Assembly (NCBI GenBank): GCA_016235665.1
Contig: JACRJI010000012.1
Span: forward strand, 154,543 to 218,542
Length of the DNA stretch: 64,000 nt
Direction: 5' to 3'
Source of the DNA: a candidate division TA06 bacterium
GTDB lineage: Bacteria > Edwardsbacteria > AC1 > EtOH8
Both the position numbers and the translations under genes were made by a program. Positions 51,091 to 59,835 of this stretch are shown piece after piece. Positions within the stretch are counted from its first letter, which is position 1. Every line of letters starts with the position of its first letter. The notes under the pieces were generated by a model. The model did no database searches, was not told the origin of the DNA, and saw nothing but the letters and a program-made list of their open reading frames with translations.

Positions 51091-52139
51091 GAAGCATCAA
51101 GGCCAGCGAGATCGCCGCCCTGTGCCAGGGACGCATGGCGGGCCCCGACCTGGAGCTGAAAGGGCTGTCCGGCTTAAAGGAGGCCCAGCCCGGATTTTTA
51201 AGTTTTTTATCCAACCCCAAATATGCCGCCGCGCTTCCCGACACCAAGGCTTCCTGCATAATAGTTCCCCCGGGCACGGAAGTGAGTGGCAAGACCGTCA
51301 TTGAATGCCGGGATCCCTATCTGGGCTTCGCCAAGGCCGCCCAGCTTTTCTACCGGGAATCAAACCCCAGGCCTGAACCCGGGATCCATCCGGCCGCAGT
51401 GGTATCTCCCGGCGCCAGGATAGATCCTTCCGCCACGGTCGGGCCGTATGCGGTGATCGAGGACGGGGCCGCAATCGGCCCCCGTACGGTGGTGATGGGG
51501 CCGAGCTTCATCGGCGCCCGGGCCAGAATCGGAAGCGATTGTCTGATCTACCCCAACGCCGCGATCCGGGAAGAATGTCTCTTGGGCAACGGGGTCATCA
51601 TCCACTGCGGGGCGGTGGTGGGCTCCGACGGCTTCGGCTACGCCCGGGAGAGCGCCAGATACGTCAAGATCCCCCAGACCGGGATTGTCATTCTGGAGGA
51701 CGAGGTCGAGATCGGGGCCAACTCCACCATCGACCGGGGAGCCCTGGGGCCCACCCGCATCAAACGGGGGACCAAGCTGGACAACCTGTGCCACATCGCT
51801 CACAACGTGGAAATTGGCGAGGACGGAGCCATTGCGGCACTGAGCGGCATCGCCGGGTCCACCATCATCGGCGACCGGCTGATCATGGGCGGCAAGGTGG
51901 GAGTGATCGGGCATCTGGAGATCGGCGATGATGTGATCTGCCTGGCCTATTCCGGGGTCACTAAGTCCACCCCCTCCAAGACAATGCTCTACGGCAACCC
52001 GGGCCGGCCCCACATCAGGGGCAAGCGGATCGACGCCGCGGTTGACATGCTGCCGGAGAAGCTGAAGGTGATCAGCGACCTGGAAAAAAGGGTGGCCGAG
52101 CTGGAGGAGAAGCTGGAAATAAAACAGAATGGGAAGTAA
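51087..52139 (+). CDS. lpxD: UDP-3-O-acylglucosamine N-acyltransferase
   Basis: LpxD adds the N-linked acyl chain in lipid A synthesis. The 350 residues have an N-terminal uridine-binding domain (GFLSFLSNPKYAAAL). A long left-handed beta-helix of hexapeptide repeats follows (GARIDPSATVGPYAVIED, GANSTIDRGALGPTRI), with the catalytic His in LCHIAHNVEIGED. A C-terminal coiled tail ends the protein. This is direct evidence that the organism makes lipopolysaccharide. Confidence 0.95.
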   Translation: MRSIKASEIAALCQGRMAGPDLELKGLSGLKEAQPGFLSFLSNPKYAAALPDTKASCIIVPPGTEVSGKTVIECRDPYLGFAKAAQLFYRESNPRPEPGIHPAAVVSPGARIDPSATVGPYAVIEDGAAIGPRTVVMGPSFIGARARIGSDCLIYPNAAIREECLLGNGVIIHCGAVVGSDGFGYARESARYVKIPQTGIVILEDEVEIGANSTIDRGALGPTRIKRGTKLDNLCHIAHNVEIGEDGAIAALSGIAGSTIIGDRLIMGGKVGVIGHLEIGDDVICLAYSGVTKSTPSKTMLYGNPGRPHIRGKRIDAAVDMLPEKLKVISDLEKRVAELEEKLEIKQNGK

Positions 52140-52148
52140 TAATAATAA

Positions 52149-52182
52149 AAAATAGCCCAGGCCTTAAGGCCTGGGCTATTTT
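52149..52182. terminator. Perfect palindromic bidirectional terminator
   Basis: Bases 52149-52165 are the exact reverse complement of 52166-52182. A-rich and T-rich flanks on both sides suit termination of convergent lpxD and the PBP gene. The core 52153-52178 is nearly identical to the palindrome at 44716-44741. Confidence 0.85.
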
Positions 52183-52194
52183 GTTTCATCCAGC

Positions 52195-54348
52195 TTACTC
52201 CGGGCTGTCTAGCGAGCCCTTGTCCAGCTGCTCGAAATTGTAATCCTTGCCCTGCAGGTTCAGGTCCTGCATTTTGTGGATATTGCACATCTGGGTGGGG
52301 ACGTTGGCCGTGACATAGACCTCGGGCCGGACCTTGGGGCAGGCCGGGGTGGCCAGCAGACCGGTCTCGGTGCAGACGGTGGCGCTGCTGATGCCCGATG
52401 GCACCGGGAAATCGGCCCCCGATGACTTGGAGGTGGCCAGCTTCATGAACTCGGTCCAGATGGGCAGGGCCAGCCCGGCCCCGGTGGCTCCCTCGTAGAC
52501 CATCTTCTTCTGGTCGAAGCCGACCCAGACCCCGCAGACCAGGTCCGGGGTGTATCCGATGAACCAGGTGTCGGTGTAATCGTTGGTGGTGCCGGTCTTG
52601 CCGGAGGCCGGCTTGGTGAATCCTGAAAGCCTGGCGGAGTATGCGGTTCCGCCGTCCAGCACGGTCTTCATCATGTTGGCCATGATGTAGGCGGTCTGGG
52701 GAGAAAGCACTTCCTCGGCATAGGGCTTGTTCTCCTCCATCACCGTGCCGGCCCGGTCGGTGATCTTTAGTATCAGCACCGGCTCCACCCGCACTCCGCG
52801 GTTGGCGAATACCCCGTAGGCGCTGACCATGTCGTACAGGGTGACGTCGGCCGAGCCCAGGGCCAGCGACAGCACCGCCGGCAGGGAGGTCTTGATGCCC
52901 ATCTTGCGGGCATAGCTGATGACGTTGCTGGGCCCCACGCTCTGGATTAGCTTGACCGCGATCAGGTTCTTGGAAAGGGCCAGGGCTTTGCGGATGGAAA
53001 TTGGTCCGTCAAATTTGCCGTCGTAGTTGCTGGGATACCAGGCATTGCCCGAGCCGTCGTCGTCCACCACTATCGGGGCGTCTACTATCACGTCGCCCGG
53101 GGAAAAACCGTTGTCCACGGCCGCGGTATAGACGAAGGGCTTGAAGGCCGAGCCGGCCTGGCGCTTGGCCTGGACCGCCCGGTTGAACTTGCTGACGGTG
53201 AAGTCCCGGCCGCCGATCATGGCCAGCACCCGGCCGTTGTGGGGGTTGATGGCCATCAGGGCCGTCTGGATATAAGGGGTGTTGGTCACGCCCTCTTCGC
53301 TGACCGGCGCCTTGTACTCCCGGCGGCTGGGCTTGAACTTGCGGGTCTCCTCCAGCTTCTGCATCCAGTCCTCCGAGGTTTTGTTGGCCATCCGCTGGAC
53401 CTCCAGGTCTAAAGTGGAATAGACCACCATCCTTCCCTGATAGATGGCGTTGGCCCCGTACTTGGCCTCCAGGTATTTGCGGATCTCCTCCACAAAATAG
53501 GGGGCGTCGTTCAGCCGCAGTTCTTTTGGCTTAAGCTTAAGCGTTTCCCGGGCGGCCGCCTCGGCCTGGGGCCTTTTGATGGCTCCGGTCTGGACCATGG
53601 CCTCAAGCACCGTGGCCCGCCGCTTGAGGGCCGACTCCGGGCGGTCATAGGGCGAGTAGAGGGTGGGGCCCTTGGGCAGCCCGGCCAGCAGGGCGGCCTC
53701 GGACAGGCTCAGGCTGTCCACGTGCTTGCCAAAATACAACTGGGCCGCGGTCTCGGCCCCGTAGGCCCCGTTGCCGTAATAGATCTGGTTGAAGTAAAGC
53801 TCCAGGATCTCGTCCTTGGAGAACAGCCGCTCGATCTTCAGGGCCAGAATGGCCTCGGCGATCTTGCGGGAGATGGTGCGGTCCTGGGTCAAAAACAGGT
53901 TGCGGGCCAGCTGCTGGGTGATGGTGGAGGCTCCCCGCAGGCGCTTGCTCCGGCGCAGCGCAAAATCCTTTAAGGCGGCGGCGTAGCCGAACATGTCCAC
54001 CCCCCAGTGCCGTCTGAAACTGCGGTCCTCGATGGAGATGGTGGCATCCACCAGCAGTTTGGGGATCCTGGCCAGTGGCACCACTATCCGGTGCTCCTCG
54101 GCGAACTCGTAGATCAGCTGCTGGTTGGCATCAAAGACCTTGGTGCCCTGCTTGGGTTGGATGTCCTCCAGGGCCTTGGTGGAGGGCAGGGTGCGGGAGT
54201 AGAAGACGAAGGCCCCGGCCCCCAGTCCCAGAAAGAAGAACAGGGCCAGCCCGGCCCAAAAGGCCAGCCTGGCGGCGGTGCGGACGAACTTGCCGGAGGT
54301 CTTGCGGGCGTGGAAGAATTCCCTGGTTCTGAATAAAAAACCGGACAT
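52195..54348 (-). CDS. Penicillin-binding protein 1A
   Basis: This 717-residue bifunctional peptidoglycan synthase has a cytoplasmic N-tail and one membrane helix (FWAGLALFFFLGLGAGAFVF). The GT51 glycosyltransferase domain shows the catalytic Glu in SIEDRSFRRHWGVD and STITQQLARNLFL. The transpeptidase domain has the active-site Ser in GSAFKPFVYT, SKN in LSKNLIAVKL, and KTG in SGKTGTTNDYTDTWF. It ends with a short Cys-containing tail (CTETGLLATPACPKV). It converges on lpxD across a shared terminator. Confidence 0.95.
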   Translation of the reverse strand: MSGFLFRTREFFHARKTSGKFVRTAARLAFWAGLALFFFLGLGAGAFVFYSRTLPSTKALEDIQPKQGTKVFDANQQLIYEFAEEHRIVVPLARIPKLLVDATISIEDRSFRRHWGVDMFGYAAALKDFALRRSKRLRGASTITQQLARNLFLTQDRTISRKIAEAILALKIERLFSKDEILELYFNQIYYGNGAYGAETAAQLYFGKHVDSLSLSEAALLAGLPKGPTLYSPYDRPESALKRRATVLEAMVQTGAIKRPQAEAAARETLKLKPKELRLNDAPYFVEEIRKYLEAKYGANAIYQGRMVVYSTLDLEVQRMANKTSEDWMQKLEETRKFKPSRREYKAPVSEEGVTNTPYIQTALMAINPHNGRVLAMIGGRDFTVSKFNRAVQAKRQAGSAFKPFVYTAAVDNGFSPGDVIVDAPIVVDDDGSGNAWYPSNYDGKFDGPISIRKALALSKNLIAVKLIQSVGPSNVISYARKMGIKTSLPAVLSLALGSADVTLYDMVSAYGVFANRGVRVEPVLILKITDRAGTVMEENKPYAEEVLSPQTAYIMANMMKTVLDGGTAYSARLSGFTKPASGKTGTTNDYTDTWFIGYTPDLVCGVWVGFDQKKMVYEGATGAGLALPIWTEFMKLATSKSSGADFPVPSGISSATVCTETGLLATPACPKVRPEVYVTANVPTQMCNIHKMQDLNLQGKDYNFEQLDKGSLDSPE

Positions 54349-54551
54349 ATGGATGTTTACCTTTATTGGAGTTGTTTCGTGAGTAAACCGGTATTATTGC
54401 CACATCCTTTTGCTTATGCTACATATTTGCCTTCACTTGGAGGCCGCAGCTTCAGCGAAAGCCTCAGGTCGTGGCAATAGGAAAGACGACATTAATTCTA
54501 CCTTTAAATAATTGGTTAGTCAAGAGAAAAAGGCAGCCGAAGGACATTGTC

Positions 54552-54580
54552 TTGACATACAATGGTGGATGGAGTAAAAT
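54552..54580 (+). promoter_or_regulatory. Strong predicted promoter of the 1043-residue protein
   Basis: A perfect TTGACA (54552-54557), a 17-base spacer and TAAAAT (54575-54580) predict a leader of about 60 bases. Confidence 0.7.
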
Positions 54581-54645
54581 AAAACGGCTGTGTTCTTAAA
54601 TTCAGTCATCAAACCAAAAACATAAATTTAACCAAGGAGTTCTTC

Positions 54646-57600
54646 ATGAGGCATCTCCGGTCAGTCATCCTCTTAGCGCTGGCGGTAATCGCCGGCCAGG
54701 CGCTGGCGTTATCAGAACGGCTTCCGCTTCCGGCAACAGCCAATACACCCGGGGTTCCTGTTTTTCCGTTGCAGCGGCCGGGTAAAGGGGAGGCTCATAA
54801 AAAGGGAGCTCATCCTGCCCGGCATAAAAAACCGATCCGTGCAACCAAGTCAGCTTCATCCATCACCGCTCCGGCAGCCAAGGGCGTGGTGGCCCCGGAA
54901 TTCAAAATGAACACCGACAGCCTGCCCTTCAACCTTTACCGCTATGATCTGGCGGCGGCCCTGCTGGAGGACGGCAGCATCGTCAGCGTTTGGTCAGATT
55001 ACCGGTCAGGGTGGCAGAAATTGTATTGCCAGCGCTTTGCCCCGGACGGCCAAAAGCTTGGTCCGGTCTTTTTGGCGGACGATAAAGAAACCTACCAGAA
55101 TTATCCGGCAATAGCTGCCAGCCCCGACGGAGGCTTTGTCCTGTCCTGGCTGGATTACCGTTCATGGAGCTCTTACGACGTCTATTGCCGCCGGTTCGAT
55201 GCCAGCGGCAACCCACTGGACACCGCCTTCCGGGTGGATGATTACGACGGGGGGGACAAGAACGAGCCGTCGCTGACAGCCACCGACAGCGGATATGCGG
55301 TGACCTGGAATGACGACCGAAGCGGTGATGGCGACGTCTACCTGCAGATGATCGACAGCCTTGGCCACTTGAAAGGGACGAACGTAAGGGTCAACGGAGT
55401 TACCTCTCAGTACCAGTACAGGTCAACCGCGGCCCGGACCGCCCAGGGCTTTGTGGTCGTCTGGGAGGACACCAGGACCGGCGGCTACAATATATATGCT
55501 CGCCGTTATAACTCCAACGGCGACACCCTGGGGCCGGAGTTCAAGGTCAACGACAATTCAACCTCCGGCAGGTATTATCCGGAAGCCTGCGGCACCGACA
55601 GCGGCTTTACCGTCACCTGGTATGACGGCCGGAACAGCATCTGCGACGTCTATCTGCAGAGGTACGACACCGCCGGAGCCGCGGCCGGCGCCAATTACCG
55701 GGTGACCGACGGAACCGGTTGGGGTTTTTATCCCACCATCGCCCACCGGCAGGGCTGGACCGTGTTGTCCTGGTACGACGACCGCAGCGGCGATTCGGAC
55801 ATCTACGCCCAGTGGTTCAAGCCCAACGGCGACACCCTGGGAGGGCAGGTGCTGGTAAGCGACGATGCCACCGGCAAAAACCAGTATATACCCAAAGCCC
55901 TGGCCGGCGACAGCGGCTGGGCCTTCCTTTGGTTCGATCAGAGGGAGAAAGACATTTCCCTGATCTATGGCCAGGCTTACGATGCATCCCTGAGCGCCGT
56001 AACCCCCAATTTCATGGCCTGCGACAGCGTGGCCGGAGTGCAGGACCAGTATGATGCTACGGTGACCGCCGGACAAGACGGCAAATTTTTGGCGGTGTGG
56101 TATGATCGTCGCAATGGTGACGGCAGCGGGAATGTCTGCGACATCTACGGAAGGCTGTATGACCAGGACGGCAATGCCCTGACCCCGGACTTCCTGATCT
56201 CCGATACATCCTATAATTCTAACTCCCGCTATGCCTACGAGCCCAAGGTTGCCGGGCTGGCCGACGGCTCTTACCTGGTGGCCTGGTACGATTATCGCAG
56301 TGACAACGATTACGACATCTACGGCCAGCGGCTGGACGCTTCGGGGGGTCCGGTGGGCGGCAACCACCTGATATCCACCGGCCATCAGGGGTCGGAAGAC
56401 TACGAGTTGTCCATTGCCTCAGCCGACAGCGGTTACGGGGTTTTTTGGTACGGCGACAAGTACTCCGATTACGACATCTTCGGCCGGATATATAAGACCA
56501 ACGGCGACAGCGTCGGCCCGGTTGTGCTGGTCAGCGATGATTCCATGGATCAGGACCAGGAATACCCCTGCGCCGCTGCCAACGACAGCGGCCTGGTGGT
56601 GGCCTGGGAGGATTACCGCGACGGCAGTTACAACCACATTTACGGCCAGAGGATGCGGTGGGATGGCAGCCTGGCCGGCGGCAATTACCTGATAAGCGAC
56701 AGCGTGGATTACGATGAGGAGGACGTCTCCATCGCCGGGTCAGATCATGGTTTCCTGGCCACCTGGGATGACAACCGGGCGGGCAATTACAATGTTTACG
56801 GGCGTTACCTGAATGCCGCTGGCCAGCCAGAGGACTCCAGTTTTGCCGTAAGCAACGTCCCGGCCATTGACCAGTACTGCGCTTCCGTGGCAGCGTCTCC
56901 GGACGGCGGACGTTATGCAGTTTACTGGAACGGCGAGGACAGCGATTACAACGATTTCCTTTTCTCCCAGCGCTACCAGGACCGCCTGCCCCAGGGTGTC
57001 AATGAGCTGCTGGCCGACAGTGCCAACTGGAGCTGGTTCTATATATGGGGCGCCCAGAACATGGCGGCCAGCGACGATCGCCTGTTCTTTGCCTTGTGCG
57101 GAAGCATGAAAGGAACCGCTACCGGTTGGGATGTTTACGGCATGGTGACCGACTGGTACTCGGTTTCGGTGCCGCCGGTGATCTGGGTAGATTCACTGCC
57201 GGATGACATAGATTCGGCCTACGGACCGTACACGGTTAAATCCAAGATCACCGACGACGGTTCGGTGGACCAGGCGGTTCTGTATTACCGGATCAACGGC
57301 GGAGCTTGGGATACCCTTGCCATGGCAGCCGGAGCGGCAGACACTTTCAGCGCGGTCATCCCGGCACAATCCCTTGTCATGGGCGATACGATCAACATCA
57401 GCTACTATGTCTGGGCCCTGGACGATACCAAGAACTTCATCAGTTCACCGGCCAGATCCTTTAAACTGACCTATCCCACCGGCGTGGCCGGCCAGCCGGG
57501 TAACGATTTACCAAAGATCTTCGCTCTTCAACCCTGCCGGCCCAACCCGTCTTCGGGCCGGGTGAGCTTTGGCTACCAGCTGCCGAAAACCTCCAATGTC

Positions 57601-57777
57601 AGTTTAACGGTTTACAACATAGCCGGGCAGGCGGTCAAGCGGTTTGACCTGGGCGTCAAGCCGGCTGGTCAGTATAAGATAGACTGGAACGGGAACCAGG
57701 CTGCAGCCGGGGTGTACTTCTATAGGCTTCAGGCCGGGGACTTTGTTTCCACCAAGAAACTGATGATCGTCAAGTAG
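54646..57777 (+). CDS. Large secreted repeat protein with T9SS-like sorting domain
   Basis: This 1043-residue protein has a signal peptide (VILLALAVIAGQALA). From ~110 to ~790 it carries about a dozen repeats of some 45-60 residues with the pattern W.D.R.G..DIYGQR.D..G...G.N..VSD, alternating with SG..V.W. This layout is typical of beta-propeller or beta-sandwich surface proteins. An Ig-like module follows (IDSAYGPYTVKSKITDD). The final ~90 residues are a sorting domain (PCRPNPSSGRVSF, LTVYNIAGQAVKRF, GVYFYRLQAGDF, KKLMIVK). It is probably cell-surface or released. AAGGAG precedes the ATG, and it has its own promoter and terminator. Confidence 0.85.
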   Translation: MRHLRSVILLALAVIAGQALALSERLPLPATANTPGVPVFPLQRPGKGEAHKKGAHPARHKKPIRATKSASSITAPAAKGVVAPEFKMNTDSLPFNLYRYDLAAALLEDGSIVSVWSDYRSGWQKLYCQRFAPDGQKLGPVFLADDKETYQNYPAIAASPDGGFVLSWLDYRSWSSYDVYCRRFDASGNPLDTAFRVDDYDGGDKNEPSLTATDSGYAVTWNDDRSGDGDVYLQMIDSLGHLKGTNVRVNGVTSQYQYRSTAARTAQGFVVVWEDTRTGGYNIYARRYNSNGDTLGPEFKVNDNSTSGRYYPEACGTDSGFTVTWYDGRNSICDVYLQRYDTAGAAAGANYRVTDGTGWGFYPTIAHRQGWTVLSWYDDRSGDSDIYAQWFKPNGDTLGGQVLVSDDATGKNQYIPKALAGDSGWAFLWFDQREKDISLIYGQAYDASLSAVTPNFMACDSVAGVQDQYDATVTAGQDGKFLAVWYDRRNGDGSGNVCDIYGRLYDQDGNALTPDFLISDTSYNSNSRYAYEPKVAGLADGSYLVAWYDYRSDNDYDIYGQRLDASGGPVGGNHLISTGHQGSEDYELSIASADSGYGVFWYGDKYSDYDIFGRIYKTNGDSVGPVVLVSDDSMDQDQEYPCAAANDSGLVVAWEDYRDGSYNHIYGQRMRWDGSLAGGNYLISDSVDYDEEDVSIAGSDHGFLATWDDNRAGNYNVYGRYLNAAGQPEDSSFAVSNVPAIDQYCASVAASPDGGRYAVYWNGEDSDYNDFLFSQRYQDRLPQGVNELLADSANWSWFYIWGAQNMAASDDRLFFALCGSMKGTATGWDVYGMVTDWYSVSVPPVIWVDSLPDDIDSAYGPYTVKSKITDDGSVDQAVLYYRINGGAWDTLAMAAGAADTFSAVIPAQSLVMGDTINISYYVWALDDTKNFISSPARSFKLTYPTGVAGQPGNDLPKIFALQPCRPNPSSGRVSFGYQLPKTSNVSLTVYNIAGQAVKRFDLGVKPAGQYKIDWNGNQAAAGVYFYRLQAGDFVSTKKLMIVK

Positions 57778-57794
57778 ATCTCTTTCCTTGGCGC

Positions 57795-57826
57795 AAAAGG
57801 GCTGCCCTCCCGGGCAGCCCTTTTGG
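57795..57826 (+). terminator. Rho-independent terminator
   Basis: A perfect 13-bp stem AAAAGGGCTGCCC/GGGCAGCCCTTTT with a four-base loop. Confidence 0.88.
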
Positions 57827-57857
57827 TTCCAGTGGTGAATTTAATCTCCGAAATGTA

Positions 57858-57887
57858 TTGAAAAATACTTTTTAAATAGGGTATAAT
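57858..57887 (+). promoter_or_regulatory. Promoter placed for a leaderless yggS mRNA
   Basis: TTGAAA (57858-57863), an 18-base spacer and a perfect TATAAT (57882-57887) predict a transcription start at about 57894-57896. The yggS ATG is at 57896. Confidence 0.7.
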
Positions 57888-57895
57888 TATATGTT

Positions 57896-58585
57896 ATGGT
57901 TGGAATTGAAGAAAATCTTAAGATTGTTCAAAAGCGGATAGCCGAGTCTGCTTTAAAAACCGGCCGCCAGCCCGGCGATATCATATTGGTGGCGGTCACC
58001 AAGACAGTGAACCCAGACCTGATAAACCAGGCCATAGCCTGCGGGGTGTCCATCATAGGCGAGAACCGGGTGCAGGAGGCGGTCCAGAAGCATCCCGAGA
58101 TCGCCGGCGGAGTGCAATGGCACCTGATCGGACACCTCCAAAGCAACAAGGCCAAAAAAGCGGTGGAGATGTTCTCCCTGATCCACTCGGTCGATTCCCC
58201 GGACCTGGCCCGGGAGATCGGCCGGAGAGCGCTGGAGATAGGGAAAGTGCAGGAGGTCCTGCTGGAGGTCAATACTTCCGGAGAACCACAGAAATACGGG
58301 TTCGGGCTGGAAGATGTCTCAAATGCTTTAAACGGCATAAAGGATATAGAGGGAATAAAGGTCATGGGTCTGATGACGGTGGGGCCGCTGACCGAAGACG
58401 ATCAGAGGGTACGAAAGGCATTCCGTCGGCTGAGGATAATATTTCAGGAGGCAGCCAAGCTGGGCCTGCCGAACGTTCAGATGAAACACCTGTCCATGGG
58501 TATGTCCGGCGATTTCGAGACGGCGATAGAGGAAGGGTCGAACATGGTGCGGATCGGCAGCGCCATCTTCGGGGCCCGGGGGTGA
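57896..58585 (+). CDS. YggS-family pyridoxal phosphate homeostasis protein
   Basis: This 229-residue PLP-binding TIM-barrel protein (YggS/PLPBP) has the PLP lysine in VAVTKTVNPDLI, then GENRVQEAVQKHPE, WHLIGHLQSNKAKKAV, EVLLEVNTSGEPQKYGF, MGLMTVGPLTED, HLSMGMSGDFETAIEEGSNMVRIGSAIFG. The family keeps free PLP in balance and has no known catalytic reaction. It starts at or within a few bases of the predicted transcription start and lacks a Shine-Dalgarno site. In many genomes it precedes yggT and divIVA, as here. Confidence 0.94.
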   Translation: MVGIEENLKIVQKRIAESALKTGRQPGDIILVAVTKTVNPDLINQAIACGVSIIGENRVQEAVQKHPEIAGGVQWHLIGHLQSNKAKKAVEMFSLIHSVDSPDLAREIGRRALEIGKVQEVLLEVNTSGEPQKYGFGLEDVSNALNGIKDIEGIKVMGLMTVGPLTEDDQRVRKAFRRLRIIFQEAAKLGLPNVQMKHLSMGMSGDFETAIEEGSNMVRIGSAIFGARG

Positions 58586-58703
58586 CCTACCCGCGAAATA
58601 CACTAAAGGACACAAAAAATATTTCCTGGTTTGGAAAGTCAGAGATCATAAATCAAATATTCCTGTTTTCCTGGCTTCCTAATAAAATTGCACAAAGGGT
58701 TAA

Positions 58704-59009
58704 ATGTTCATTCTGGCAAATCTGATAATAGCTATTGGCAAGGTCTTGGGTATGGCCCTGGACATCTACATGTGGGCCGTCATCATCCGGGCCCTGCTGT
58801 CCTGGGTCAATCCCGACCCCTACAACCCCATCGTCCGGCTGCTGTACAAGCTGACCGAGCCGATCTTAGGTCCCTTGCGCCGCATCATTCCCCTGGGAGC
58901 GGTAGGGCTGGACCTGTCGCCGATGCTGGTGATACTGGCCATAATATTCGTCAAACAGTTTCTGATAACCAGCCTGATAGAGTTCGGGTTCAGGCTGAAG
59001 CAGATATAG
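58704..59009 (+). CDS. YggT-family membrane protein
   Basis: This 101-residue protein has two hydrophobic segments and the family motif IRALLSWVNPDPYNPIVRLL..TEPILGPLRRIIP. YggT proteins are linked to cell division or shape and to osmotic stress, with no defined activity. It lies between yggS and divIVA, the conserved gene order. Confidence 0.88.
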   Translation: MFILANLIIAIGKVLGMALDIYMWAVIIRALLSWVNPDPYNPIVRLLYKLTEPILGPLRRIIPLGAVGLDLSPMLVILAIIFVKQFLITSLIEFGFRLKQI

Positions 59010-59027
59010 GACATTCGGGGTATTACG

Positions 59028-59056
59028 ATCCACAGATTACGCAGATTATCGCAGAT
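59028..59056. repeat. CAGATTACGCAGATT words
   Basis: CACAGATTACGCAGATTATC then GCAGAT. The same words build the hairpin repeat at 24272-24363. Confidence 0.45.
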
Positions 59057-59136
59057 GAAAAATCGGAACAGCTAAAACTTTTGGATAAAGAAAATAAAGA
59101 CCTTGACTCAGAAATCTAAACTTTAGGAGGTCCCCT

Positions 59137-59835
59137 ATGAAGCTGACCCCTCTAGATATACGCAAGCAGACCTTTAAGAAAAAATCCATGGGCGGATCGG
59201 ATCCGTCCGAGGTCCAGGCTTTTCTGGAGATGGTGGCCGGCGAGGTGGAAGAGCTGATCCGGGAGAACACCAGCCTGGCCGAGCGGCTGGAAGGACTGGA
59301 GACCAAGGTGGACGATTACCGCCGGATGGAGAAGACCCTCCAGGACACCCTGCTCTCGGCCCAGAAGACCTCCGAGGAGCTGCGCAAGAACGCGGAGCAG
59401 CGGGGAGACCTGGTGATCAAGGAAGCCCAATTCAAGGCCGACCAGATCATCGGCGAGGCCCGGGCCCGGCTGATGGACCTGCAGCGCCAGATCGCCGATC
59501 TCAAGAACATGCGCACCGGATACCTGGCCAAGTTCCGCAGTCTGCTGGATTCCCATCTGGAGATCCTGCAGTATCAGGAGATGGATTCCGGGGTCAGGAT
59601 CCAGACCAACATCTTTGCCGGAAGCAAAAAGGAGGAGGCGCCCCCGGAGGCCAAGGCCCCCGAGATCCCCAGCCAGCCGGGCCGGGCCATGGACGAGCAG
59701 AAGATGGCCGACATGCAGAGGATGCTTTCCACCTTGATGGAGACCGCCAAGCTGACGATCCCCGAAGTTCCGCAGACAGAAGAACCGCCCCAGGTTCAAA
59801 CTGAAACACACACAACCGGGGAAGAAATAAAATGA
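59137..59835 (+). CDS. DivIVA-domain protein
   Basis: This 232-residue coiled-coil protein starts with the DivIVA lipid-binding motif (MKLTPLDIRKQTFKKKSMGG..EVQAFLEMVAGEVEELIREN). It continues as a coiled coil to about residue 145, then has a Pro/Glu-rich tail. DivIVA-like proteins mark curved membrane at poles or division sites. AGGAGG precedes the ATG. The stop overlaps the nucleoside phosphorylase start (ATGA). Confidence 0.9.
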   Translation: MKLTPLDIRKQTFKKKSMGGSDPSEVQAFLEMVAGEVEELIRENTSLAERLEGLETKVDDYRRMEKTLQDTLLSAQKTSEELRKNAEQRGDLVIKEAQFKADQIIGEARARLMDLQRQIADLKNMRTGYLAKFRSLLDSHLEILQYQEMDSGVRIQTNIFAGSKKEEAPPEAKAPEIPSQPGRAMDEQKMADMQRMLSTLMETAKLTIPEVPQTEEPPQVQTETHTTGEEIK

